Positions 9,446-18,049 of a DNA stretch of 64,000 nucleotides are shown piece by piece. The number at the start of each line of letters is the position of its first letter. The first letter of the stretch is position 1. This DNA is from an uncultured Eubacteriales bacterium. Lineage in GTDB: Bacteria; Bacillota; Clostridia; Oscillospirales; CAG-272. The notes under the pieces were generated by a model. That model did not search any database. It was not told the DNA's origin and was given only the letters and a program-made list of their open reading frames with translations. The position numbers and the translations under genes are program-made. The stretch covers positions 48,694 to 112,693 of the forward strand of contig CAJUIQ010000002.1 in NCBI GenBank assembly GCA_910586545.1. The letters are read 5' to 3'.

Positions 9446-9747
9446 CACTCTGCAAAATCCATGCACATTCGGGCATGGGTATAAGGCCGCACATATGTAT
9501 CGGCAGCGGCCTGGTGCAGGGGATGCTTTTGATAGGCCAGCAGAGCTGCTTCATCTGTAAAAGCAGTGTCCAGCATCATATCGCCGGTGGAGGTTGCAAG
9601 TCCTTCCACCTTCACCGTGGCGGAAAGCAGGCCCGGTATTTGACCCCGGAGGGCCTCCAGGGCCTCTTTGGCATTTTGTTTCACAAGCTCCAGCCGATCT
9701 CCCGTAAGCTCTTCTTTTAATTTCCAAATGACAATATGTCTGACCAT
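9445..9747 (-). CDS. Dabb (stress-responsive alpha/beta barrel) family protein
   Basis: A 100-residue protein with the Dabb ferredoxin-like fold pattern: MVRHIVIWKLKEE at the start and a C-terminal VRPYTHARMCMDF strand. The start is placed at MVRH, with AAAGGA eleven bases upstream; the earlier ATG overlaps the ribosome site. Function of such proteins is unknown. It lies 15 bases after the RNase J gene and is translationally coupled to the U32 gene. Confidence 0.7.
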   Translation of the reverse strand: MVRHIVIWKLKEELTGDRLELVKQNAKEALEALRGQIPGLLSATVKVEGLATSTGDMMLDTAFTDEAALLAYQKHPLHQAAADTYVRPYTHARMCMDFAE

Positions 9748-9762
9748 TTTTGCATACATCCT

Positions 9763-11424
9763 TTATACGTTCATGATCACAGGAAGGATCATAGGTTTTC
9801 TCTTGGTTTTGCTAAACAGATATTTCGTAAGGCTCTCCTTGACGCTGTTTTTCATCTGCGTCCATTCGGTGACGCCGGAATCCAACGCATCGGTAAGCAC
9901 CTTCGTAGCAATCCGCCGCACTTCTTCCATCAATTCCTCCGCCTCCCGAACATAAACGAATCCACGGGAAACGATATCCGGTCCGCTGGCCAGAGTCTTC
10001 TCTTCCACATCTACTGTAGCTACCACCACAATCAGGCCATCCTGCGCCAGATGACGCCGATCCCGCAGAACGATATTGCCTACGTCGCCCACACCGTATC
10101 CGTCAATAAGCACCCGTCCGGAAGGAACGGTGCCCGCCCGTTTACAACTATTTTTATCCAGTTCCAGCACATCGCCGGTAGCGGTGACAAAAATATTTTT
10201 CGGATCCATGCCCATAAACTCCGCAAGCTCTTTATGCTGCATCAAATGCCGGTATTCTCCGTGGATGGGCATAAAGAATTTAGGCCGCGCCAGATTGTGC
10301 ATCAACTTTAGTTCTTCCTGACAGGCATGACCGGACACATGCACTTCGGGATCATCGTGATATACGTTGACGCCCCGCTTATACAGTTCGTTGATAATTC
10401 GGCCCACCAGCAGCTCATTTCCAGGAATCGCATGGGAGGACAGCACAACCAAATCCTTAGAAGACAGCTCAATCTGACTGTGATCGGAAAAGGCCATCCG
10501 GTACAGGGCGGACATAGGCTCTCCCTGGGAGCCGGTGGTGACCACAGTAACCATCTCACCGGGATATTTGTTAATATCGCTCAGGTCAATCAGCACGTTT
10601 TCCGGGACCTTCATATAGCCCAGCCGAACCGCCGCGCCCACTACATTGATCATGCTGCGCCCGGTAACCGCTACCTTCCGTCCGAATTTCACACTGGTAT
10701 TGATAATTTGCTGCACCCGGTGTACATTAGATGAAAAAGTCGCGATAATGATTCGCTTATCCGAATTAGACAAGAAAATATGATCCAGCGAATGGCCGAC
10801 CGTACGCTCCGACGGGGTATATCCGGACCGCTCCACATTGGTGGATTCACACATAAGCAGCAGTACGCCCTCGTTGCCGTACTCCCCCAAACGGGTGACG
10901 TCCATCATGCTGCCATCGATGGGGGAAACATCCAGTTTAAAGTCGCCGGTATGAAGAACAACCCCCACTGGTGTACGCACAGCAATGGCGCAAGCATCTG
11001 CAATAGAGTGGTTCACACGGATAAATTCACATTTAAATACGCCGGCGTTTACCACGCTGCCGGCTTCTACGGTAATAAGCTTAGCCTTTTTTGTAAGCTT
11101 GTGCTCTGCCAGTTTGTTTTCCAAAATGCCCAAGGTCAAACGAGTGCCGTAAATCGGCGGATTGATACTGCGCAGCACATAAGGCAGCGCGCCGATATGG
11201 TCCTCATGACCATGGGTAAGAAAAATGCCTCGAATTTTGGAGGCGTTTTTCTCCAGATAGGTAATGTCGGGAATAACCAGATCGATACCCAGCATATCCT
11301 CGTCAGGAAACGCGAGACCGCAGTCAATTACCACAATATCCTCACCATATTCCAAAACTGCAATATTTTTGCCGATTTCGTTCAGTCCACCCAGCATCAT
11401 AACTCTGAGTTTATTTTTTGCCAT
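9763..11424 (-). CDS. rnj: Ribonuclease J
   Basis: A 553-residue metallo-beta-lactamase/beta-CASP RNase. Zn ligands are in LTHGHEDHIGALPYVL; other family marks are GLAFPDEDMLGIDLVIPD near the start, HTGDFKLD, and TTGSQGEPMSALYRMA in the beta-CASP part. RNase J has 5'-3' exonuclease and endonuclease activity and works in mRNA decay and 16S maturation in Firmicutes. The start is MAKNKLRVMMLGG, after AAAGGA; the upstream in-frame codons do not look like protein. Confidence 0.93.
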   Translation of the reverse strand: MAKNKLRVMMLGGLNEIGKNIAVLEYGEDIVVIDCGLAFPDEDMLGIDLVIPDITYLEKNASKIRGIFLTHGHEDHIGALPYVLRSINPPIYGTRLTLGILENKLAEHKLTKKAKLITVEAGSVVNAGVFKCEFIRVNHSIADACAIAVRTPVGVVLHTGDFKLDVSPIDGSMMDVTRLGEYGNEGVLLLMCESTNVERSGYTPSERTVGHSLDHIFLSNSDKRIIIATFSSNVHRVQQIINTSVKFGRKVAVTGRSMINVVGAAVRLGYMKVPENVLIDLSDINKYPGEMVTVVTTGSQGEPMSALYRMAFSDHSQIELSSKDLVVLSSHAIPGNELLVGRIINELYKRGVNVYHDDPEVHVSGHACQEELKLMHNLARPKFFMPIHGEYRHLMQHKELAEFMGMDPKNIFVTATGDVLELDKNSCKRAGTVPSGRVLIDGYGVGDVGNIVLRDRRHLAQDGLIVVVATVDVEEKTLASGPDIVSRGFVYVREAEELMEEVRRIATKVLTDALDSGVTEWTQMKNSVKESLTKYLFSKTKRKPMILPVIMNV

Positions 11425-11594
11425 AATTATGTCTGTTCCTTTCTTCTTAGTCAGCAATTTCGGCTGACTGCCTGTGAAAAATGTATATTTGAAGTGAGGC
11501 ACGCTCCATTTTCACAGAATCCTCTTTGGACGAAATATATCATCCTGTTTTGGTACGCAATCCCGTTCGTTTTTCTTATCTAAAATAATTATAT

Positions 11595-11754
11595 AAAAAG
11601 ACAGGCGTCCGCAAAAAAGTGTAACACAAGCAAACCCGAACAAACGTCCGGGTACAGCGATATGTCCGAAGGCGGCGGTACATACCGTTATCTTGCTTTT
11701 TACTATTTATCAAATACAAACTGCTACCGCAGGCGGCCACGCGCCTGTCTTTTA
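11595..11754. ncRNA. Candidate structured RNA (6S-like shape, unproven)
   Basis: In the roughly 430-base gene-free stretch between rnj and the next minus-strand gene, AAAAGACAGGCG (11596-11607) pairs fully with CGCCTGTCTTTT (11742-11753). The stem can continue past a two-base bulge (GTCCGC with GCGG-CC-AC), leaving a loop of about 120 bases that holds further short hairpins, such as CCCGAAC / GTCCGGG at 11635-11652. A closing stem, a large internal bubble and about 160 bases suit a 6S-like RNA. On the minus strand the right arm ends in TCTTTTTAT, which could be its terminator. The strand and identity are not settled. Confidence 0.3.
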
Positions 11755-11858
11755 AGCCCAAAACAAAATCAATGTCCCAGGCAATCGTCCCACAAGGGAC
11801 AACACGAACAAATTACTCCATTTACTATTATACACAAAAAAGCCCCGCTGTCAATAGA

Positions 11859-12149
11859 TCAACGAACGAGAGAACATATGAGCATCACAAGACCAAATAA
11901 AAAGGAGCAAACAGAAATTCCACCCCAAAATGCCCGGTTACGGCGACGACGCTTTCTCTCTCGGCGGGGAGACAATGCCGCACTGCTCCCCTCGGCGATT
12001 TTTACAGCCTCCTGCACAATATCCATTTCACTGACGCCCCCGTCATCGGAAAAATCACCGCCGCGGCGGAGAATCAGATATGCCTCCTCAAAATAAGGGC
12101 TGCCTGTGTTGGTGATATGGATAATCTTTTTCTGGCATCCTTTGATCAT
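11859..12149 (-). CDS. Small single-pass membrane protein of unknown function
   Basis: A 96-residue protein not recognised as a named family. The N-terminal half is polar (KKIIHITNTGSPYFEEAYLILRRGG); a basic stretch RRERKRRRRNR precedes one C-terminal transmembrane segment (FWGGISVCSFLFGLVMLICSL). AAGGA lies nine bases upstream of the ATG, which supports translation. The topology suggests an N-terminus in the cytoplasm with a positive anchor. A nine-pair hairpin lies just upstream of the ribosome site. Confidence 0.6.
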   Translation of the reverse strand: MIKGCQKKIIHITNTGSPYFEEAYLILRRGGDFSDDGGVSEMDIVQEAVKIAEGSSAALSPRRERKRRRRNRAFWGGISVCSFLFGLVMLICSLVR

Positions 12150-12165
12150 ACTGTCACGTCCTTCC

Positions 12166-12193
12166 CCGGAGAAAATTCCGGCTGTTTCTCCGG
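12166..12193 (-). promoter_or_regulatory. Hairpin abutting the ribosome site of the small membrane protein gene
   Basis: CCGGAGAAA (12166-12174) and TTTCTCCGG (12185-12193) form a nine-pair stem with a ten-base loop. On the minus-strand transcript its 3' arm ends next to GGAAGGA, so it could affect translation start. Nothing else identifies it. Confidence 0.35.
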
Positions 12194-12330
12194 TAGTATT
12201 GCCCTCCCCTTTACAAATATGCAGGATAAAGGAAAATTTTTCTATGTTGAATAAAGGTTAGACGGTTCTCTCTTACATGCAACATAAAAATTACTTTTTA
12301 CGTAAAATAATTCATTTTTCGTAATTTTGA

Positions 12331-12362
12331 AATAACTGTTATTGCATATATAAATAACCGTT
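12331..12362 (+). promoter_or_regulatory. Operator-like direct repeats upstream of the RHH gene
   Basis: AATAACTGTT (12331-12340) and AATAACCGTT (12353-12362) are near-identical and spaced 22 bp, about two helical turns. The first copy also extends to a perfect palindrome, AATAAC-T-GTTATT. Ribbon-helix-helix proteins bind tandem half-sites of this kind. The site is about 80 bp upstream of the RHH gene; autoregulation is an inference. Confidence 0.4.
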
Positions 12363-12439
12363 CGCGTATAAATAATTTAAAGAATCATCTAAAATAATAT
12401 ATAGATGTTTATTCACAAGTGCCAAAGGAGACTGGAAAA

Positions 12440-12619
12440 ATGCCTACAAACAAATTGCCGTTCACCTTTCACTTAGACGAGGACGTTCTACGAAAGGTAA
12501 AGATCATTGCTAAGGCAGAGACCAGAAGCGCAAGTAACCTTCTGGAATATCTGTGCAAGAAGTGCATACGTGAATATGAAATGGAACATGGGGAAATCAA
12601 CCTGACAGAGGAAACATAA
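12440..12619 (+). CDS. Small ribbon-helix-helix (Arc-type) protein
   Basis: A 59-residue protein. PFTFHLDEDVLRKVKIIAKAETRSASNLLEYLCKKCIREYE fits a ribbon-helix-helix fold: a short beta strand, then two helices with the usual S-x-x-N turn. The start is the ATG with AAAGGAG nine bases upstream; a GTG at 12419 lies before that ribosome site and is not used. Such proteins are dimeric DNA binders, often repressors of their own gene or antitoxins, but there is no toxin partner next to it. Confidence 0.65.
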   Translation: MPTNKLPFTFHLDEDVLRKVKIIAKAETRSASNLLEYLCKKCIREYEMEHGEINLTEET

Positions 12620-12656
12620 AAATTTCCCTTTGCAAACACCTGGTCAAAATAAAAAA

Positions 12657-12690
12657 CAAGGAGGCTGCATGCAGCCTCCTTGTTGCTTTT
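12657..12690. terminator. Bidirectional terminator between RHH gene and spoVG
   Basis: CAAGGAGGCTGCA / TGCAGCCTCCTTG perfect stem at 12657-12682, with a T-rich tail on each strand. It serves the convergent RHH (plus) and spoVG (minus) genes. Confidence 0.85.
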
Positions 12691-12714
12691 GTCAATGTCC
12701 CGGCAAAAATTTTA

Positions 12715-13029
12715 CTAGTTTTCGGCAGAGTTTTCATCTGCCTGCCCGTCGGATGCGGCCTCCGCCTGCGCCAGAGCCAACGCCCCATCATAAGCCTGAA
12801 TAACCGCTGTTTCCAGTTCCGCGCGAAATGCACCGTTAATGGGATGCACAATATCCCGGAAGGTGCCATCTGCATTTTTTCTGCTGGGCATAACGATAAA
12901 ATATTTATCGCGAGCATAAATCACTTTGATGTCATGTACGGCCAGCTGATCGTCAAAGGTGACAGATGCAATAGCTTTCATAGGACCGTCCTCAAACAGT
13001 TTTCGAATTTTCACGTCTGTGATATTCAT
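12715..13029 (-). CDS. spoVG: SpoVG RNA-binding regulator
   Basis: A 104-residue protein. MNITDVKIRKLFEDGPMKAIASVTFDDQLAVHDIKVI and FIVMPSRKNADGTFRDIVHPIN are the conserved SpoVG sequence. SpoVG binds RNA and DNA and affects sporulation, cell division and, in other Firmicutes, many surface genes. The start is MNITDVK, with AAAGGAAGG upstream. The Ala/Glu-rich tail after residue 85 is the usual variable end. Confidence 0.95.
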   Translation of the reverse strand: MNITDVKIRKLFEDGPMKAIASVTFDDQLAVHDIKVIYARDKYFIVMPSRKNADGTFRDIVHPINGAFRAELETAVIQAYDGALALAQAEAASDGQADENSAEN

Positions 13030-13394
13030 AGTAGCCTTCCTTTCATAAAGTTGAATGAAATTGCTGTTCCTATTATCCACTGATTTTCTGACAGTATGCG
13101 TGGTACCAAAAAATTTGCCGCCGGGCTTTGTATTTGCATAAATTTATGGTACAATATAACTATAACACAAACTTCTGCAAAATGATATAATAATACTATG
13201 ACAGAATATGAAAATCTGATTTAAAAAACTTGGCGAATTTTGTGAATAAAATGGAAACGAATGTTTGAATTCCCGCTGGATCCAGCAGGCGTTCTGTTCT
13301 GGGCCCCCTGTTTGCGGCTCTGTATGGAACCCGCTGCCCCGCGTTTCCATAGGCGAAATCGCCTCAAAAGCAACGAAAGGTATGGTCATAAACT
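13030..13394. other. Intergenic region between spoVG and murC
   Basis: This divergent region of 365 bases must hold both promoters. On the plus strand TACAAT (13150-13155) is a possible -10 without a good -35. I see no convincing gene, RNA element or repeat. murC has only a weak ribosome site (AAAGG, fourteen bases from the ATG). Confidence 0.4.
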
Positions 13395-14810
13395 ATGGCA
13401 CTACAAAATACACATTTTGGGGCTGCTGCAATTGAAAAAGTGCTTTTTGGAGGCCCGAAAAAAATCTTTTTTGCGGGGATTGGCGGCATCAGCATGTGCT
13501 CTCTGGCACGGGTATCGCAGTTGAGGGGGCACATTGTCAGCGGATATGACCGCACCCCGTCCGATATTACCAACCAGCTGACAGAGAATGGCATTACGGT
13601 ATATTACGAAGGAGATCCCTCTCATGTAGAAGGCTGCAGCATGTTGGTCTACACCGTAGCTATGCCGGCTGACAATCCGGAATATGCTGCCGCCCAAGCC
13701 GCCGGCATCCCATGTGTTTCCAGAGCCGATTATCTTGGATATTTGATGTCCGGCTATGGCTGCCGTATTGGCGTCAGCGGTATGCATGGCAAATCTACTA
13801 CCACATCTATGCTAGAAAAGGTGTTTTCCGACGCAGGAACAGATCCTACTGTAAGCTGCGGCGCACGGATGGTCAGTCAGAACAGCGCGCACCGCATTGG
13901 GGGAGAAGAATACTTTATTTTTGAAGCCTGCGAATATATGGATTCCTTTTTAGATTTTTATCCTACCATTGCCATAATATTAAATATTGAAATGGACCAT
14001 GTGGATTATTTCCATTCGATGGAACAGATTCACACCTCTTTCCATAACTTTTTGGAACGCACCGGTCCTGACGGCATCGCCCTTGTGAACTATGCCGACG
14101 ACGATGTGATGCGGGCTGCACAGGGATATTCCGGGAAATTGGTCACTTTTGGTGTGGAAGAGCCGGAGGCGGACTACTGCGCCGATACCATATCCTTTGA
14201 AAAGGGCTGCGCCCAATTCAACATTCGGCATAGAAAAGAACTGCTGTGTACCGTATCTCTCCGTGTGCCTGGCGCCCATGCCGTGTGCGACGCACTCGCT
14301 GCCGCCGCCGCCGCCCATCTGTGTGGTATATCCGGCAAAGAAATAGCCCAGGCGCTTGCCTCTTTTCAAGGATTAGGACGGCGAATGGAACCCTGTGGCC
14401 ACGCCAAATGCGGTGCGGCCATCTATTCCGACTATGCACACCATCCTACAGAAATCGCCGCCAGTCTTTCCGCCGCAGCGCAGATGGGGTTTGAAAGAGT
14501 CTTTTGTGTATTCCAGCCCCATACCTATTCCAGAACCAGTCGGTTGTTTGACGACTTCGCGGATGCGCTCTCCAAAATACAGCGGGGGGAAATTGTGCTG
14601 GCTCCTATTTATTCAGCGCGTGAAGTCAACACGTATGGAGTTTCTGCCGAAAGTCTTTCGGACGCCATTGTTAAAAACGGAGCCGAATGTCGGTTTATCG
14701 CGCAATTTCAGGATATTGCCGCGTATCTCAACGAACACGGCGACGAAAAAGATATGTTTCTTATTATGGGAGCCGGGGATATTCCTAAGGTAATTCCCTA
14801 TCTGCAGTAA
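13395..14810 (+). CDS. murC: UDP-N-acetylmuramate--L-alanine ligase
   Basis: A 471-residue Mur ligase that adds L-Ala to UDP-MurNAc with ATP in cytoplasmic peptidoglycan synthesis. Marks seen: the Rossmann motif KIFFAGIGGISMCSLARV near residue 25, which is the MurC type, and the P-loop GVSGMHGKSTTTSML near 130, where many MurC proteins have GTHGKTTT. Also ILNIEMDHVDYFHSMEQI and HHPTEIAASLSAA in the C-terminal domain. It is monocistronic here. Confidence 0.95.
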   Translation: MALQNTHFGAAAIEKVLFGGPKKIFFAGIGGISMCSLARVSQLRGHIVSGYDRTPSDITNQLTENGITVYYEGDPSHVEGCSMLVYTVAMPADNPEYAAAQAAGIPCVSRADYLGYLMSGYGCRIGVSGMHGKSTTTSMLEKVFSDAGTDPTVSCGARMVSQNSAHRIGGEEYFIFEACEYMDSFLDFYPTIAIILNIEMDHVDYFHSMEQIHTSFHNFLERTGPDGIALVNYADDDVMRAAQGYSGKLVTFGVEEPEADYCADTISFEKGCAQFNIRHRKELLCTVSLRVPGAHAVCDALAAAAAAHLCGISGKEIAQALASFQGLGRRMEPCGHAKCGAAIYSDYAHHPTEIAASLSAAAQMGFERVFCVFQPHTYSRTSRLFDDFADALSKIQRGEIVLAPIYSAREVNTYGVSAESLSDAIVKNGAECRFIAQFQDIAAYLNEHGDEKDMFLIMGAGDIPKVIPYLQ

Positions 14811-14851
14811 TTCGCGGCAAATCGTATGGAGAAAATCGAGCTGCCGTCCGT

Positions 14852-14922
14852 AGCGCACGGGAAAGTCGGCTTTACCACATCCCACTGGAAAGGACGTCCC
14901 GTGCGCTCTTTGCGGTATTTTT
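14852..14922 (+). terminator. Probable terminator after murC
   Basis: AGCGCACGGGA (14852-14862) pairs perfectly with TCCCGTGCGCT (14897-14907); the loop is 34 bases and a TATTTTT tract follows. The loop is long for an intrinsic terminator. Confidence 0.55.
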
Positions 14923-14945
14923 AGTAAAAAAATTTGCAAAACCTA

Positions 14946-14974
14946 TTGCAAAGTACACTCTTTTATGCTAAAAT
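14946..14974 (+). promoter_or_regulatory. Promoter of tRNA-Trp
   Basis: TTGCAA (14946-14951), 17-base spacer, TAAAAT (14969-14974). A short hairpin, CTGCTAC / GTAGCAG, lies between the start site and the tRNA and is probably removed during maturation. Confidence 0.65.
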
Positions 14975-15006
14975 ACGTACTGCTACCGAAGTGTAGCAGT
15001 AAATAT

Positions 15007-15082
15007 AGGGGTATAGCTCAGTTGGTAGAGCAGCGGTCTCCAAAACCGCGTGTCCAGAGTTCGAGTCTTTGTGCCCCTGCCA
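15007..15082 (+). tRNA. tRNA-Trp(CCA)
   Basis: A 76-base cloverleaf: acceptor AGGGGTA / TGCCCCT, anticodon stem GCGGT / ACCGC around loop CTCCAAA with anticodon CCA, T-loop GTTCGAGTC, encoded CCA end. Transcribed alone. Confidence 0.95.
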
Positions 15083-15101
15083 GCGGTGCGTTGCCGCTCA
15101 T

Positions 15102-15136
15102 AAACCCGGATGCAGATATGCGTTCGGGTTTTGTTT
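15102..15136 (+). terminator. Terminator after tRNA-Trp
   Basis: AAACCCGGATGC / GCGTTCGGGTTT stem (with G-U pairs), six-base loop, then TTGTTT. Confidence 0.7.
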
Positions 15137-15203
15137 ATCCCACGCAGATAAGCGCGCTTCGCTTTTAGCAAAATATATTCCTGAAGACTATAAATCCTTT
15201 AAC

Positions 15204-15237
15204 CTAAAAAAAACAGCCCCTAGGGCTGTTTTTTTAG
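15204..15237 (-). terminator. Terminator after nadE
   Basis: AACAGCCC-CTA-GGGCTGTT hairpin with A and T runs on both sides, eight bases after the nadE stop. It closes the long minus-strand series that begins at gdhA. Confidence 0.85.
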
Positions 15238-15244
15238 AAGAAGC

Positions 15245-15973
15245 TCAGGACTTATAAACTGCAATACCTTCTCTTTTGTGCGCGCTTACCCGATGCATCC
15301 GCTCCACGATCTGTTTTTTATCCTCCGGAATATCTCCCCCCGCGAGAAAAGCGTCAAGTTCCGCATAGGTAACGCCCATTTCTGTTTCATCCGTCTGCCC
15401 GTCAAAGAGCGCTGCCGACGGCGCCTTTTCTATTACGCATTTCGGAGCATCCAGATACCGCAAAAATGCATAAACCTCCGTAACGGTAAGATCCGCAATG
15501 GGATTAAAGTCGCAGCCGCCGTCGCCCCATTTTGTAAAATATCCTACATAGGCCTCGCTTTTATTGCCCGTTCCGGCAACCAGTCTATTTTCTGCCGCCG
15601 CAACCGCATACAGTGTGAGCATGCGCAAGCGGGGCGCTATATTTGCCAGTGCCGTCGTATTCAATGCGGCAACTCCGTTCAGCGCCTGTATCTCCGCCTC
15701 TTTGACAGGAGTAAGATCTACTGTACGGGTTTCGATATTGTACTTATCGGCAACCTCCACGGCGTCTGCGGCATCCTGAGTATAATTTCGCTGTGATGTA
15801 CACGGCAGAATGATTCCCACTGTATTGTCACAAGCGGCCTTGCAGAGAATGCTCACCAAAGCAGAGTCTTTGCCGCCGCTGTTTCCATAAACAATACCGG
15901 AAGCTCCGCTCCGGTCTAAAACAGACTTTATAAAAGCAACTCTATTTTCAAATTCTACTTTATAATCACGCAT
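15245..15973 (-). CDS. nadE: Ammonia-dependent NAD+ synthetase
   Basis: A 242-residue N-type ATP pyrophosphatase. The PP-loop SGGKDSALVSIL lies near residue 32; GTGNKSEAYVGYFTKWGDGGCDFNPIADL is the NadE signature. With no glutaminase domain it should use free NH3 to amidate deamido-NAD. Start codon and dapL stop overlap by one base (TAATG), so the two are translationally coupled. It is another ammonia-using enzyme in this minus-strand series. Confidence 0.92.
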   Translation of the reverse strand: MRDYKVEFENRVAFIKSVLDRSGASGIVYGNSGGKDSALVSILCKAACDNTVGIILPCTSQRNYTQDAADAVEVADKYNIETRTVDLTPVKEAEIQALNGVAALNTTALANIAPRLRMLTLYAVAAAENRLVAGTGNKSEAYVGYFTKWGDGGCDFNPIADLTVTEVYAFLRYLDAPKCVIEKAPSAALFDGQTDETEMGVTYAELDAFLAGGDIPEDKKQIVERMHRVSAHKREGIAVYKS

Positions 15974-17169
15974 TATAATCCCTTCTTTCTAAGCAGTCCG
16001 GCAATACGGCAGGCTGCTTCTTTTGTATCCTCGGGACTGCCGAAGGTCGAAAAACGGAAATATCCGTCTCCGCAGGCTCCAAAGCCTTCACCAGGCGTTC
16101 CCACTACTTGAATTTCCCTTAAAAGATAATCAAAAAATGCCCAACTGCCCATACCATCCGGACACTGCATCCAAATATATGGCGCGTTTTTTCCGCCGCA
16201 GTACCAGATACCAAGCCCATCAAGCGCTTCCATAAGAACCTTGGCGTTATTTTTGTAAACAGCGATATTTTCTTGAATTTGCCGCTGTCCTTCCGGTGTA
16301 AATACAGCGGCGCCGCCCTTTTGGATAATGTAGGAACCCCCGTTTGTCTTTGTGGTACGGTTGCGCACCCACATTTCATGAAAATGCATACCGCCCCGGG
16401 AAAGGGCCTTGGGTACTACAGTGTATCCCAACCGGGTACCGGTAAAGCCTGCAGTTTTGGAAAGAGAGCAGATTTCAATGGCGCAGGTTTCTGCTCCGTC
16501 CAGTTCAAAAATACTGTGGGGCAGGGTCGGATCCTCAATAAAGGCTTCGTAAGCAGCATCAAACAGAATCACCGAACCATTTTCATTGGCGAAATCCACC
16601 CAATCCTGCAGCTGACTGCGACTGAACACCGCACCGGTGGGATTGTTCGGGGAGCATATGTAAAGGATATCCGCCTTTACATCCTTCTGAGGCGACGGCA
16701 AAAACGCGTTTTCCCGTCCGCAAGGCAGATGCAAGATTTTTCTGCCAGCCATTACATTTGCATCCACATAAGCCGGATATGCCGGCTCAATCACAAGCGC
16801 GCTGCTGCTCCGATCAAACAAATCCAGAATGTCTCCCAGCTCGTCGCTGGCGCCGCTGGATACAAACACTTCATCCGCCGATATCTGCACGCCCCGCTCC
16901 CTATAGTATCTCGCAATGGCCTCTCTGAGAAACGGCGCGCCGCACTCCGGCATATAACCGTGAAAATGATCTTTTACGGCCTGATCGTCCACAGCATCGT
17001 GCAGAGCCTGGATAACAGCCTTCGGAAGCGGAAGAGATACGTCGCCAATCCCCATACGATAAAGATATTTATCTGGATTTGCTTCCAAATACGCTTTCGT
17101 CTTTTGAGCGATATTATAAAAGAGATAAGAATCCTTTAAATCCGCATAATGCATATTAGGCGTAATCAT
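15973..17169 (-). CDS. dapL: LL-diaminopimelate aminotransferase
   Basis: A 398-residue fold-type I PLP aminotransferase. MITPNMHYADLKDSYLFYNIAQK at the start and the PLP-lysine motif SLSKTAGFTGTRLGYTVVP are DapL-like. DapL turns tetrahydrodipicolinate to LL-diaminopimelate in one step, with glutamate as amino donor; dapF next to it then makes meso-DAP. The start is MITPN, with GGAG six bases upstream. The pathway for lysine and cell-wall DAP therefore runs by the aminotransferase route. Confidence 0.9.
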   Translation of the reverse strand: MITPNMHYADLKDSYLFYNIAQKTKAYLEANPDKYLYRMGIGDVSLPLPKAVIQALHDAVDDQAVKDHFHGYMPECGAPFLREAIARYYRERGVQISADEVFVSSGASDELGDILDLFDRSSSALVIEPAYPAYVDANVMAGRKILHLPCGRENAFLPSPQKDVKADILYICSPNNPTGAVFSRSQLQDWVDFANENGSVILFDAAYEAFIEDPTLPHSIFELDGAETCAIEICSLSKTAGFTGTRLGYTVVPKALSRGGMHFHEMWVRNRTTKTNGGSYIIQKGGAAVFTPEGQRQIQENIAVYKNNAKVLMEALDGLGIWYCGGKNAPYIWMQCPDGMGSWAFFDYLLREIQVVGTPGEGFGACGDGYFRFSTFGSPEDTKEAACRIAGLLRKKGL

Positions 17170-17184
17170 ATCAATCTCCATTCT

Positions 17185-17252
17185 GCCGACTTCGCCGGCA
17201 CAGCTGATTTTGGGTGTAAAATTGGTTAACTACATGCTTCATACATGTTTTT
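17185..17252 (-). repeat. Short intergenic repeat, copy 1 (dapF-dapL gap)
   Basis: The gap holds the motif ACATG...GCATGTAGTTAACCAATTT on the minus strand (around 17208-17250). A close copy is in the carB-dapF gap. ACATG and CATGT can pair into a small hairpin. Confidence 0.5.
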
Positions 17253-18044
17253 TCACACCACTGTCTCTCCTTCATAAATGGTTTTAGCAGGGCCGGTCAT
17301 CGTTACAGTATTGTCCGGAGCAATTTGGATATTCAGCGTACCGCCGTCCAGGCGTACATATATAGGGATGTCATAGCCGCAGTATCCCTTAGCCACCGCT
17401 GCCATTGCACTGGCGCATGCCCCTGTTCCGCAAGCCATCGTTACGCCGCTGCCCCGTTCCCATACACGCATACGCAGTTCGTTTTCCGAAAGGACCTGGA
17501 CAAACTCCACATTCACACCGTCCGGAAAAGCCTCATGATGTTCAAGCCTTGGACCAAGCTCCGTCAGAGGCGCTGTTTCTATGTCATCTACAAAAATAAC
17601 CGCATGGGGATTGCCCACAGAAACCGGCGTGCAGTGTACATAGACGCCATCCAGTTCCAGAGTTCTGTCCTGCTCCGGCACAGCAGCGCCCATGTGAACG
17701 GCGACTGTTTTTACTTTCCCGCCGACGAGCTGCAAATCAAGATATTTAATGCCGGACAATGTTTCAATTTTCAAGTGGGTTTTGTCAGTATATCCCTTGT
17801 CATACACATACTTGCCTACGCAACGGATGCCGTTTCCGCACATTTTCGCCTCACTGCCGTCCGCATTGAAAATACGCATTTTAAAATCAGCAATATCGGA
17901 GGGAGAAATATAAATCATTCCGTCGGAGCCGGCCCCAAAATGCCGCTGAGACAGGTCTCTGGAAAGCTGCGCAATGTCTTCAGGAACCTCGCCATAAACA
18001 TACAGATAATCGTTTCCAAGCCCGTGCATTTTTGTAAAGTGCAT
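17253..18044 (-). CDS. dapF: Diaminopimelate epimerase
   Basis: A 263-residue epimerase that converts LL-DAP to meso-DAP. The two catalytic Cys motifs are seen: AKMCGNGIRCVGKY near residue 72 and VTMACGTGACASAMAA near 210. FTKMHGLGNDYLYV is the family N-terminus. The start is MHFTK, with GGAG six bases upstream. Same operon as dapL. Confidence 0.95.
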   Translation of the reverse strand: MHFTKMHGLGNDYLYVYGEVPEDIAQLSRDLSQRHFGAGSDGMIYISPSDIADFKMRIFNADGSEAKMCGNGIRCVGKYVYDKGYTDKTHLKIETLSGIKYLDLQLVGGKVKTVAVHMGAAVPEQDRTLELDGVYVHCTPVSVGNPHAVIFVDDIETAPLTELGPRLEHHEAFPDGVNVEFVQVLSENELRMRVWERGSGVTMACGTGACASAMAAVAKGYCGYDIPIYVRLDGGTLNIQIAPDNTVTMTGPAKTIYEGETVV

Positions 18045-18049
18045 AAAAA

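Noticed and set aside
12440..12619. Toxin-antitoxin pair
   Set aside because: The RHH gene could be an antitoxin, but no toxin-like gene lies next to it on either side.
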